In this document: one piece after another, positions 1-8,112 of the stretch
Numbering within the stretch: position 1 is the first letter of the stretch
Layout: every line of letters begins with the position of its first letter
NCBI GenBank assembly: GCA_964612295.1
Contig: CAZTDY010000002.1
Location: 62,001 to 126,000, forward strand
DNA: 64,000 nucleotides
Direction: 5' to 3'
Origin: CAYQJL01 sp964612295
GTDB taxonomy: Bacteria; Eisenbacteria; RBG-16-71-46; CAIMUX01; WJJG01
Position numbers and translations under genes: made by a program
The notes under the pieces: generated by a model
The model's input: the letters and a program-made list of their open reading frames with translations, nothing else
Told to the model about the DNA's origin: nothing
Databases searched by the model: none

Positions 1-2448
1 GGAGGGGCCGGCGATCCGGTGTTTCCCCAGACGGAGGGGTTCGATATCTACGATGCGGGTCACAGCACCAACATCAGCCTGGTCAACGGGCATCTCAGCA
101 AGACCACGAGTTTCAGCTACCAGCTCTCCGCGCGAGGGCCGGGCGTCTACGCGTTCGGGCCGATCACCATCGAGGATCGCGGGCGCAGTCACCGCTCCGA
201 GGTGCTCTCCCTGGAGGTGACCGATCCCGGCACTCCCGCCTCTTCCCGCGGGGGCGCGTCGCCCACGGACAGCGGTCCGGATGACATCAGCGGAGACGAG
301 CAAGATCGCGGCCTTTTCATTCGGGTGGAGGTCGACCAACCAGAGGTGTATCAGGACCAGCAGCTCACCCTGCGCTTCAAGCTCTACCAGCGCGTGGGCG
401 TGCGGGTCATGGATATCTCGGAGTTTCAGCCGCCCTCGACCGAGGGGTTCTGGCGAGAGGACCTGGGTCCCCAGCAGGATTACACCGAGATCGTCGATGG
501 TGAACGGTACCAGGTCCGCGAGATCACCTGGGCTCTGTTCCCCACGACGAGCGGTGAGCTGCTGATCGGAGAGGCAAGCGTGGTTTGCCACCTGCCTGCG
601 CGTTCGCGGCGTCGCGGCCGGTTCGGGGACTTCTTCAGCGGGAGCCTCTTCGACACCCAACCGGTGCGCCTGGCGAGTGCCGGAGTGCGCATTCGCAGTC
701 TGCCCCTCCCGAGCGAAGGACGGCCGGAGGCGTTCAGCGGCAGTGTGGGCGACTATCGCCTTACCGCCGCATTCGATTCCGCCGAGGGGCGCCAGGGCGA
801 ACCGCTCACCCTGACGCTGACCATCGCCGGCCGCGGGCACATCCAGACGATCGGTGAACCGCGGTGGCCCGCGTGGGATGACTTCCGCGTATTCGATTCA
901 GGCGACGCCGTGTCGGTTCAGAAACGGTCCGGCGTCGTGGCGGGGGAGAAGACCTTCACGCAGGTGCTGATCCCCAATCGCAGCGGCGATCTGAAAATCC
1001 CATCGATTCCGTTTGTCTTCTTCGATCCCGTGCAGGGCCGATATCGTACGGTCGAAACCGGAGCGCTCGGCATCCAGGTATTGCCGCCGAACACGGTCGG
1101 AGCTGGCTCGGGCCGGCACGACGTCGTCGCCCTGGGCGAGGACATTCTCTACATCCGAACCGGCGTAGGCGCGGACCTCAGGCGGCCCGCCGGCTCACCA
1201 TTCACGGGAAGGGTCTGGGTGCACCTCATTCCCCTGGGGGCGATCGCGGTGGGCGCCTATTTCAGAAGGCGCCGGCAGGCACTGGACGACGATCCCGCGT
1301 ATGCCCGCCGATCGAAAGCCCTGCGCTTGGCCCAGAAGAGATTGGACGCCACCCGCGGCGAAGGGGCCGGTGCCGTGGCGGAGCTGGCGGAGACGATTCA
1401 AGAGTATTTGAGCGACTGGCTCGATCTGGAGGTGCGCGGGCTGCGCGGTGGGGAACTCGAGGAGCGGCTCGGGGACGCCGGGGTGGGGGACGAACATCTG
1501 GGCCGTCTCCTGGGTATTCTGAGCTGGGCCGACGATGTCCGCTTCGCGTCCGGCGACCCGAACCAGATCCGCGCGCAGCGCACCGAGGCCACCGAGATTC
1601 TGCCCCGCATCGAGAAGGATCTGCGGGATCGGCCCCGCCGGGCGGGCCGAGGGGCTCTGCTGATCTCCCTGCTTCTCCTTGCCAGTGCGTCCGGCTGGTG
1701 CGGGCCGGCAAACGCCTCCAGCTCCGTCTCCCATTCTGCTGTCAAAGCGGTGCACGATGCGGAAATCGCTTTTGAGGAAGGGGATTACGACGCTTCTCTC
1801 GAGTTGTACCAGAGGATCCTGGCCGGCGGGTGGTCCTCCAGTGCGATCTACTACAACCTCGGCTGCGCCGCCCATCGGGCGGGCCGGGCGGGATGGGCGG
1901 TGGCCTACCTGGAGGAGGCCCGGCGCCTGGCCCCCCGGGACCCCGACGTGCGTCACAATCTCAGGATCATCAGGGGCAGGCTGCAGGACAGGCTGCCGGA
2001 GGAGGAACCCTCCTGGGTCCTGGGAGCGATGACCGGGCTGCTCGACAGCTATTCCCCGGCCGATCTGATTCGCGTTGCGCTGGCGCTATTCTGGTTCTTG
2101 GCGGTGGTTTTGTGTCTCCACTGGCTGGGCCGGCCCCCATGGCGCTCGGGGACGCGCCGCCTGCTCGCCGCAATCGGCATCGCGGCCGTGGTTCTGGCGG
2201 CCGCCCTGGGTTTGAAGCTCTTCCAGATCCACTCGGCCCCCTCGGGGGTGGTCGTGGTGGATGAGGTGGCGGTTCTCTCAGGGCCCAGGGAGGGCGAAAC
2301 CGTCCAATTCATGCTGCACGCCGGGTCGATGCTCCATTTGGGGCGCGAGGCGGACCATTGGCGCGAGGTCTGGCTGACCGAGGAAATGCGCGGATGGGTG
2401 GCGCCGGACGCCGTCGTTGCCCTGAGCGGGATCCGGTGGGCCCCCTAG
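1..2448 (+). CDS. BatD-BatE fusion protein (oxygen-tolerance/Bat operon type), 5' end outside window
   Basis: The frame is open to the left edge, so the gene starts upstream; the GTG at 19 is only the first start codon visible. The first ~390 residues are BatD-like: repeated beta-rich extracytoplasmic segments, then a membrane segment near residue 405 followed by Arg-rich cytoplasmic sequence. Near residue 545 a second hydrophobic stretch (LLISLLLLASASGW) looks like the signal peptide of a once separate BatE. It is followed by TPR repeats (residues ~580-660), two membrane helices (~680-740) and an SH3-like C-terminus (~745-800). BatD and BatE normally accompany MoxR ATPase and von Willebrand A-domain proteins, which would lie to the left. 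Role inferred: membrane scaffold in envelope or stress maintenance. The BatD assignment is good and the TPR part clear; the exact function of the family is poorly known. Confidence 0.8.
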   Translation, partial: GGAGDPVFPQTEGFDIYDAGHSTNISLVNGHLSKTTSFSYQLSARGPGVYAFGPITIEDRGRSHRSEVLSLEVTDPGTPASSRGGASPTDSGPDDISGDEQDRGLFIRVEVDQPEVYQDQQLTLRFKLYQRVGVRVMDISEFQPPSTEGFWREDLGPQQDYTEIVDGERYQVREITWALFPTTSGELLIGEASVVCHLPARSRRRGRFGDFFSGSLFDTQPVRLASAGVRIRSLPLPSEGRPEAFSGSVGDYRLTAAFDSAEGRQGEPLTLTLTIAGRGHIQTIGEPRWPAWDDFRVFDSGDAVSVQKRSGVVAGEKTFTQVLIPNRSGDLKIPSIPFVFFDPVQGRYRTVETGALGIQVLPPNTVGAGSGRHDVVALGEDILYIRTGVGADLRRPAGSPFTGRVWVHLIPLGAIAVGAYFRRRRQALDDDPAYARRSKALRLAQKRLDATRGEGAGAVAELAETIQEYLSDWLDLEVRGLRGGELEERLGDAGVGDEHLGRLLGILSWADDVRFASGDPNQIRAQRTEATEILPRIEKDLRDRPRRAGRGALLISLLLLASASGWCGPANASSSVSHSAVKAVHDAEIAFEEGDYDASLELYQRILAGGWSSSAIYYNLGCAAHRAGRAGWAVAYLEEARRLAPRDPDVRHNLRIIRGRLQDRLPEEEPSWVLGAMTGLLDSYSPADLIRVALALFWFLAVVLCLHWLGRPPWRSGTRRLLAAIGIAAVVLAAALGLKLFQIHSAPSGVVVVDEVAVLSGPREGETVQFMLHAGSMLHLGREADHWREVWLTEEMRGWVAPDAVVALSGIRWAP

Positions 2449-2469
2449 CGGGGGAGCCCCCTCTGAAGC
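2449..2469 (+). terminator. Small GC hairpin after the bat gene
   Basis: Directly after the TAG stop the sequence contains GGGGG-AG-CCCCC (2451-2462), a short perfect inverted repeat. It has no T-run and a two-base loop, so it may only weakly terminate or may be chance in GC-rich DNA. Confidence 0.25.
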
Positions 2470-2574
2470 CCAATTGCAGGTTGTCATCCACCCAGCTTAC
2501 AGCGTACCTTCATCCGAGATCCGTTAGCCTGAGATGCTTCGATTCGTATCCAGTAAGGGGGACGATAAGCCACG

Positions 2575-3045
2575 ATGAAGGTTGAGCAGTTTCTCTCCTA
2601 TTTCAGCGCTGAACGCTTCCTACCTGAATTGCGGGCCCGCTCGAAAGATGGCGTCCTCACCGAACTCACCCGCGTTCTCGCCGAAGATACCGACATCCGT
2701 GATCCCGGTCTCTTGCTCGAGATGATTCGCAGGCGGGAGAGCCTGGGCAGCACGGGTCTGGGAGAAGGGATCGCCATACCGCACGGGCGAAGCACGGCGG
2801 CAACCCAAACCAAGGTTGTCTTCGCCAAGTCGTCGAAGGGCATCGACTACGATGCCATGGACAAAGAGCCCTGCAAGATCTTCTTCTTGATCGTGGCTCC
2901 CTATGACGACGTTCGTCAGGAGTACCTGCCTCTCCTGGGCAAGATCGTCGAGACGGTCAGCCAGGATCGGACCAGAGACAAACTGCTCGAGTTGGGGACC
3001 TTCGAGGATTTCCAGCGGGTGGTGCGGGAGGTCATTGGTGAGTGA
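2575..3045 (+). CDS. PTS sugar transporter subunit IIA (EIIA-Ntr/fructose-type)
   Basis: 156 residues, a single PTS_EIIA type-2 domain, the usual length for PtsN-like proteins. The phosphoacceptor histidine lies in GIAIPHGR (about residue 67), preceded by the typical RRESLGSTGLGEG segment. The family receives phosphate from NPr/HPr and usually regulates potassium, nitrogen or envelope functions rather than carrying sugar. No EI, HPr, IIB or IIC gene is nearby and none of the common ptsN neighbours (hpf, rapZ, rpoN) is seen, so a regulatory role is inferred. The start ATG has only a weak purine stretch (AGGGGG) well upstream. The end overlaps the next gene by 8 bases, which suggests translational coupling. 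Confidence 0.9.
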   Translation: MKVEQFLSYFSAERFLPELRARSKDGVLTELTRVLAEDTDIRDPGLLLEMIRRRESLGSTGLGEGIAIPHGRSTAATQTKVVFAKSSKGIDYDAMDKEPCKIFFLIVAPYDDVRQEYLPLLGKIVETVSQDRTRDKLLELGTFEDFQRVVREVIGE

Positions 3046-3385
3046 ACGAGTGCAAAAGCTCGCCCAACTCCAGGACCTGGAGTTGATGATCCGGGAGGTG
3101 GAGGATCCGGCGAGCAAGGAGCAAGAAGAAGCGCTTGGTTTCACGGTTGCGGGGCTTGAGCAGTTGGAGAAGGCTCGCGACCGGTTGATCAAACAGATCC
3201 CCAAGAAGGACCTGCGGATCTATCAACGCGTCCGTCGCCGCTACGATCGCGCGGTAGTTCCGGTGGCGAACCGGATCTGCCTCGGATGCTTCCAGGAGTT
3301 GCCAACCGCACGCACGGCAGCGATTGCAGAGGGTGATTCGCTGCCCATCTGCGAAAGCTGCGGGCGTCTCCTTTACTGGCTCTAG
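3038..3385 (+). CDS. Small C4 zinc-ribbon protein
   Basis: 115 residues starting at the GTG at 3038, inside the last codons of the EIIA gene; earlier in-frame starts would overlap EIIA far more. The N-terminal ~65 residues are charged and probably helical or coiled coil. The C-terminus carries two paired cysteines, CLGCF and ICESCG, ending in RLLYWL, the arrangement of the C-terminal zinc ribbon of the DUF164/CT398-type coiled-coil proteins, here with a shortened coiled coil. Likely binds zinc; function unknown. Overlap with the EIIA gene implies co-translation. The zinc ribbon is well supported; the start is inferred from the overlap. Confidence 0.7.
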   Translation: MSERVQKLAQLQDLELMIREVEDPASKEQEEALGFTVAGLEQLEKARDRLIKQIPKKDLRIYQRVRRRYDRAVVPVANRICLGCFQELPTARTAAIAEGDSLPICESCGRLLYWL

Positions 3386-3415
3386 TCAAGCCTGGAAAGG
3401 TCGCTGGGCCCACCG

Positions 3416-4921
3416 ATGAGTAAGGACTTCACGCTGCGCAGCGTGGTTCTTCAAGATGCAGATCATCGGGACGATTCGCTCCATGATCTGACCTTTCGCG
3501 ACGGCCGCATGCAGGATTGCCGGCCGGCCCGGGACCAGAGTGCGCCGCGTCTCTACGCCACCTGCGGATTCCATGACGCGCACGTGCACCTCCTGCATGA
3601 GGGCTTGGTGAGCATTCGATGCGACCTCGCCCAGGCCAGCTCTCTCGCCGAGGCCCTGGACCTGCTTTCCACCTACCTACGAACTCTGCCTGCCGACCAT
3701 CCCGTCGTCTGGGGAGAACGCTGGGACGAAAGCGGATGGCCGGAGCGCCGGGGACCCTCCTCAGCTGAGATCGATGCCCTCGAGTCCAATCGGCCGGTGA
3801 TTCTGCGCCGGATCTGCGGCCACCGCGCCGTTCTCAACACGAAAGCTCTGACGGAAGCCCAGGCGGCGCTTGGGCCCCTGGATCCCAGCGGCCAGCTCGT
3901 GGAGGAGCAGGCCTGGGGCCTGTCGACGCTGTGGCCTCCGAGCCACGTCGAGCGGCGCGAGGCGCTCTTGACGGCGCAGGAGCGCGCCCTCTCGATGGGG
4001 ATCACGCGGGTCAGCGAGATGGGCAGTACCGGTGCCCTGGAGACCTATGAGGGCTTGGCCGACGAAGGGCGTCTGTTGATCGACGCGCTCATCTACGTGC
4101 GGCCCGAACGCTTGGGCGATGCGGCTGCCTACCGGTCGCGACCGGGGCTCTCAATGGGGGGTGTCAAGATTTTCACCGACGGGTCCATCGGGGCCCGAAC
4201 GGCTGCACTTCGCGAAGGGTATGTGGACAAGACGGGGTGGGGTCTGCTGCTGCTTCCTGATGGGGAACTGCGCGCGCTGCTGCAGACCTGTTTCGAGCGA
4301 CGGGTGCCGGTGGCCATTCATGCCATCGGGGACGCGGCCTTGGAGCAAGTGGTGGGCGCGTTCGAAAACGTGACCGGCAAACGGCCCCTGCCGACGGGCT
4401 GGGGTTCCATCGAGCACGCGGAGCTTCTGGATGACGAGCTGTTGTCGCGGATCAAGCCTCTCGGGGTGACCCTCTCGGTGCAGCCCAATTTCGTGGCGCA
4501 GTGGGGACAACCGGGCGGCCTCTACGAGGAGGCTCTGGGACGCGCGCGGTTCGAGCGCATGAACCCGTTCGGTGAGATTCGCAGGCTCGGTATCCCCCTG
4601 ACCTTCGGATCCGACTGTATGCCCCTCAATCCGGCGCTTGGGCTGCGGGGGGCGGTCCACCATCCGAACGAAGTGTACCGGTTGCCGGTTGGCGATGCCC
4701 TGGGCGTCTTCTTCGGCTGCGACCAGTACCATCCAGCGGCCGACTCCAGGACGGATTGGTGGCAACCTGGAGTGAGCGGATTGGTTCTCTATACCGAGGA
4801 CCCCGCCTTGCTCGCTGCGGGAGACTTGGCTCAGGCTCCCGTGCGGGGCGTTCTTTGGCGGGGCGAGTGGGTGAAGAGCGTGGATGAGGAGTTGTGGCAG
4901 ACAGGAGCCATTGATCGATGA
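3416..4921 (+). CDS. Amidohydrolase, YtcJ-like (metal-dependent hydrolase)
   Basis: 501 residues. The amidohydrolase metal motif appears as FHDAHVHLLHEG (HxH, about residues 53-58), with the YtcJ-family core VKIFTDGSIGARTAAL (about residues 243-258) giving the bridging lysine region. A further metal histidine is in AIHAIGDAALEQV, then IEHAELL and the catalytic aspartate in FGSDCMPLNP. The family hydrolyses amides or N-formyl and related compounds; the substrate cannot be predicted. There is no signal peptide, so it is cytoplasmic. The stop overlaps the next ATG as ATGA (4918-4921), so it is probably co-expressed with the downstream phosphatase although no functional link is obvious. Confidence 0.88.
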   Translation: MSKDFTLRSVVLQDADHRDDSLHDLTFRDGRMQDCRPARDQSAPRLYATCGFHDAHVHLLHEGLVSIRCDLAQASSLAEALDLLSTYLRTLPADHPVVWGERWDESGWPERRGPSSAEIDALESNRPVILRRICGHRAVLNTKALTEAQAALGPLDPSGQLVEEQAWGLSTLWPPSHVERREALLTAQERALSMGITRVSEMGSTGALETYEGLADEGRLLIDALIYVRPERLGDAAAYRSRPGLSMGGVKIFTDGSIGARTAALREGYVDKTGWGLLLLPDGELRALLQTCFERRVPVAIHAIGDAALEQVVGAFENVTGKRPLPTGWGSIEHAELLDDELLSRIKPLGVTLSVQPNFVAQWGQPGGLYEEALGRARFERMNPFGEIRRLGIPLTFGSDCMPLNPALGLRGAVHHPNEVYRLPVGDALGVFFGCDQYHPAADSRTDWWQPGVSGLVLYTEDPALLAAGDLAQAPVRGVLWRGEWVKSVDEELWQTGAIDR

Positions 4922-6690
4922 CCCATTCGGCCCAGCCATATGAGCGTACGCTGATCGAATCGGCCATTCGCTTGAGCCAGGTGCTCGAGCGTCCGCGCCT
5001 CTACGAGGCGATTCGCGATCTCTGCTGCGAGACGCTGGATGCCGCGGCCTGCTCCGTTCTGGTTCTCAATCAACGCCGGAATCGCTGGGAGTACCGGCTG
5101 GCCTACAACCAACTCACCGACGGCGACGAGATGCCGCCCTTGTCGCGAGAGGAGGGGTTGGTTGGATGGGTGGCCGCCAGGCGGGAACCGGTGATCATCA
5201 ACGATGCCCGGACCGATGATCGGCTGCGCCACGTCGTGGACCGGAAGCTCGACTTCACCATCGACACCGTATTGGCCGTGCCGATCTATCGGGGCGATGA
5301 GGTGATCGGCGTGCTCGAGGTCCTGAATTCGCACCGGCCGGGCGGGTTCACCGCGGATGAGCTCGAGCTCTTGAAGATCCTGGGTCAGCAGTTCTCGGTG
5401 TCCCTGGAGAATGCGCGGCTCTATGAACTCCTCACGCGGGAGAAGAGGGAGAATCAGCTTCTCAACCGCGTGGGTCTCGAACTCGCGAGCACGCTCCGGC
5501 TGCAGGAGCTTCTGCCTTTGCTCGTCGACCTTCTGGGCGAACTGCTCTGCTTCGATGCGGTGGGGATCTATCTCTATCAGCGCCAGCGCGGGGAGCTCGA
5601 GTGGTTTTTCGGGCGCGGCTATCCGCCGGGGGCCGAGGAGCAGGTGCGGCTCAAAATTGGGCAGGGTGCGGTCGGTTGGGTGGCCGAACACCGCGAGGCG
5701 CTCGTCCTGTCCGATGTGCGCAAGGACGATCGCTACCTGGATGCGCGCGCCGAAACCCGCAGCGAGATGACCGTTCCGCTGTTGGCCGGAGGGGAGCTCG
5801 TCGGGGCGTTCAATCTGGAGAGCGATGGGGTGGATGCCTATTCGGCGCAGGACCTGAAGCTCCTGTCGGCGTTCGGGAATCAAGCCGCGATCGCGATCCA
5901 GCGCGCCTGGCTCTACGACGAGACCATCGAGAAGCGGCGGTTGGAAGAGGAGATCCGCATCGGCCGGCGGATTCAGCGCCGCCTCTTGCCGGATGAATCG
6001 CCCGAACATCCCGGCGTGGACATCGCGGCCTTCAATCACCCGTCGCTCGAGGTGAGCGGGGACGTCTACGACTTCATCACGCTGTCGCCCGACCAGTTGG
6101 GTCTCATGATCGGGGACGTGGCGGGCAAGGGGATTCCGGCCGGCCTTCTCATGGCCAGTTTCCGCGCCAGCTTGCGCGCCGAGATCCGCAACAACTACGC
6201 GATCTCGGTGATCCTCGACCGGGTCAACCGGCTCATGTGGGAGAGCAGTGAACCGGAGGACTTCGTCACGGCCGCCTACGGCGTCCTGGATCTGACCTGT
6301 GGCCGGTTGACCTATGCCAATGCGGGGCATGAGCCCCTGTTGCTCCTGAGGGGCAACGGTGAGGTTCAGTGGTTGGACCGGGGGGGGACGATGCTGGGCG
6401 CCTTCCCTCAGGTCAGTTACGAGGAGTCGTTCGTGGACTTGGCGCCCGGTGACCTCCTTCTGTTCTACACCGATGGGATCACCGATGCGAACTCGCCAGA
6501 GGGGGAGGACTTCGGCCGCGACCGGCTGGTCTCGGTGCTGAGGACCCGGGAGCCGGAGATGTCGTCTCATCTGCTCTGCCGCCGGCTCCTGGAGGCCGTC
6601 CATGACCACTGCCGGAGGTCGAGCATGGAGGATGATCTGACCGCCATCATCTTGCAGGCGCGGGAATTCGGGCCGCGCGGGGGGGGCTGA
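4918..6690 (+). CDS. GAF-GAF-PP2C (RsbU/SpoIIE-type) serine phosphatase
   Basis: 590 residues: GAF domain 1 (about 20-165), GAF domain 2 (about 185-330), a short helical linker (KRRLEEEIRIGRRIQRRLLP, about 339-358) and a SpoIIE/RsbU PP2C domain (about 365-585). Metal-binding acidic motifs are visible as SGDVYDF, IGDVAGKG, YTDGITD and the late EDDLTAI. Such proteins dephosphorylate anti-anti-sigma factors in partner-switching cascades, with the GAF domains sensing a small ligand. No STAS or HATPase anti-sigma partner is in the window, so the target is unknown. It starts inside the amidohydrolase stop (ATGA). No membrane segment is seen; cytoplasmic. Confidence 0.92.
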   Translation: MTHSAQPYERTLIESAIRLSQVLERPRLYEAIRDLCCETLDAAACSVLVLNQRRNRWEYRLAYNQLTDGDEMPPLSREEGLVGWVAARREPVIINDARTDDRLRHVVDRKLDFTIDTVLAVPIYRGDEVIGVLEVLNSHRPGGFTADELELLKILGQQFSVSLENARLYELLTREKRENQLLNRVGLELASTLRLQELLPLLVDLLGELLCFDAVGIYLYQRQRGELEWFFGRGYPPGAEEQVRLKIGQGAVGWVAEHREALVLSDVRKDDRYLDARAETRSEMTVPLLAGGELVGAFNLESDGVDAYSAQDLKLLSAFGNQAAIAIQRAWLYDETIEKRRLEEEIRIGRRIQRRLLPDESPEHPGVDIAAFNHPSLEVSGDVYDFITLSPDQLGLMIGDVAGKGIPAGLLMASFRASLRAEIRNNYAISVILDRVNRLMWESSEPEDFVTAAYGVLDLTCGRLTYANAGHEPLLLLRGNGEVQWLDRGGTMLGAFPQVSYEESFVDLAPGDLLLFYTDGITDANSPEGEDFGRDRLVSVLRTREPEMSSHLLCRRLLEAVHDHCRRSSMEDDLTAIILQAREFGPRGGG

Positions 6691-6802
6691 GCGTCCCCAC
6701 CCTCAAGAAGGCCGCGGTGAGAGCGGATATCAAGAGTGGGGCAGTCGACTCACGGAAGAGTCGCCTATTGAAACCTGAGGGGCTGAATGCGAGGATATCG
6801 GC

Positions 6803-7234
6803 ATGTTTAAGAAGGACCAACCCTACGAGAACACTCCTTCCGGCGACCAGGGAACGACGGTGGTCGGCAGCGGAGCCAACTTCAACGGCGTACTTCGCGT
6901 GAATGGATCCCTGAGGGTCGATGGCGAGGTCGAGGGAAACGTCGAGGTTGCCCAGCACCTGACCGTGGGCGCTTCGGGCGTGATGAAAGCCGAGATTAAG
7001 GCGAACTCGGCCCATGTCGCCGGTCGTATCAAAGGACGGATCAACGCAAAGGGCAAGGTAGAGTTGGAGAAGGGATCCCGCCTGGAGGGAGACGTCCATG
7101 CCAGCAGCTTCAAGATCATGGACGGAGCATTCTTCCAGGGCCAGTGTACGATGGGCGAGGAGAAGTCCCCGTCGGCCGTTTCCGGCAAACAGACCGGCAA
7201 GCAGGGCGACGGGCTGAAGATAGTCGGCGAGTAG
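6803..7234 (+). CDS. Bactofilin (polymer-forming cytoskeletal protein)
   Basis: 143 residues, a DUF583/bactofilin beta-helix flanked by unstructured tails. The core (about residues 22-115) has the repeating pattern GVLRVNGSLRVDGEVEGNV and AHVAGRIKGRINAKGKVELE, typical of the right-handed beta-helix that polymerises without nucleotide. GAGGA lies 8 bases before the ATG. Bactofilins organise cell shape, stalks or polar structures; here it sits between a phosphatase and a rhomboid protease, which gives little clue. The family call is strong and the specific role unknown. Confidence 0.92.
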   Translation: MFKKDQPYENTPSGDQGTTVVGSGANFNGVLRVNGSLRVDGEVEGNVEVAQHLTVGASGVMKAEIKANSAHVAGRIKGRINAKGKVELEKGSRLEGDVHASSFKIMDGAFFQGQCTMGEEKSPSAVSGKQTGKQGDGLKIVGE

Positions 7235-7270
7235 CCGCAAGAGCCAGGCTATCAGGGAGGACGGCCGGGA

Positions 7271-7975
7271 GTGAGTGCACATCGCTCAGGGATGGGGTTT
7301 GGTCAGGGTTTCACCGAGGGTGTGAAGTACCTGCTCATCTGGAACGGGATTCTCTATCTGCTCCAGCATTTCATCATCAAGTTTCCTCTCTTCGGCAAGT
7401 ACTCCTTCGCTCACTTCTTTGGTCTGGTTCCGCATCTGGTCTTGACGAAGTTTTTCATCTGGCAGCCGGTCACGTACATGTTCCTGCACGCGCAGAGCTT
7501 CTTTCACATTCTCTTCAATATGTTCGTGCTGTGGATGTTCGGCAGTGACATCGAACGCGTCTGGGGCACACGGCGATTCGTGATCTATTACTTCTTCTGT
7601 GGCATTGGCGCCGGGCTCTTGACGATTCTCTTCACGCCCCACAGCCATGTGGCGACGATCGGAGCCTCCGGCGCCGTGTACGGAATCCTCTTGGCCTTCG
7701 CCTTCTTCTTTCCGGAGCGCCGCATCTACCTGTACATGCTCTTCCCTGTATCGGCGCGCGTGTTCGTGCTGATCATGGGAGTGATCGCCTTCTTGTCATC
7801 GATCAGTCAGCCGGGCGACGGGGTCGCCCACCTCGCACACCTGGGTGGGCTCGTCTTCGGCTGGATCTACATCAAGTGGGCCGGCGCATGGATCGAACGC
7901 TACACCGCCAGGCGTCGTAGGAGCCGATTTCGAGTGATCGACTTCAAGGATTCCGACGACTCCTGGCGGCGGTAG
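7271..7975 (+). CDS. Rhomboid family intramembrane serine protease
   Basis: 234 residues with about six hydrophobic segments. The catalytic serine is in IGASGAVYG (GxSG, about residues 130-138) and the partner histidine in HLAHLGGLVFGW. An early motif HILFNMFVLWMFG matches the conserved oxyanion-side HxxxN region of rhomboids. The C-terminus is cytoplasmic and Arg-rich. The GTG start is chosen because GGGAGG (7256-7261) lies 9 bases upstream; the ATG at 7292 is an alternative. Cleaves membrane-embedded substrates; substrate unknown. Confidence 0.9.
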   Translation: MSAHRSGMGFGQGFTEGVKYLLIWNGILYLLQHFIIKFPLFGKYSFAHFFGLVPHLVLTKFFIWQPVTYMFLHAQSFFHILFNMFVLWMFGSDIERVWGTRRFVIYYFFCGIGAGLLTILFTPHSHVATIGASGAVYGILLAFAFFFPERRIYLYMLFPVSARVFVLIMGVIAFLSSISQPGDGVAHLAHLGGLVFGWIYIKWAGAWIERYTARRRRSRFRVIDFKDSDDSWRR

Positions 7976-8042
7976 GGCCTCCCCCCAGCCGCCCCTTTGT
8001 CGCGCCCCTGAGGATTCCCCTAACCCGGAGCGCAGACGCCCC

Positions 8043-8071
8043 TTGCGACGAGATCCGTCTTGGCAGATAAT
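8043..8071 (+). promoter_or_regulatory. Predicted sigma70-type promoter for the CoA-transferase/TRAP operon
   Basis: TTGCGA (8043-8048), a 17-base spacer, then GATAAT (8066-8071). It lies 42 bases before the ATG at 8113, in the only sizeable gap before a five-gene run of + strand genes. Spacing is ideal, and the boxes match 4 of 6 and 5 of 6 consensus bases. Confidence 0.55.
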
Positions 8072-8112
8072 CATCATTAGTTTCGGTGATTTGTAGGGGA
8101 GGCGCGACCCGT

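Noticed and set aside
4831..6609. Minus strand frame of 592 codons opposite the GAF-PP2C gene
   Set aside because: Antisense artefact; the + strand frame has clear GAF and PP2C motifs.
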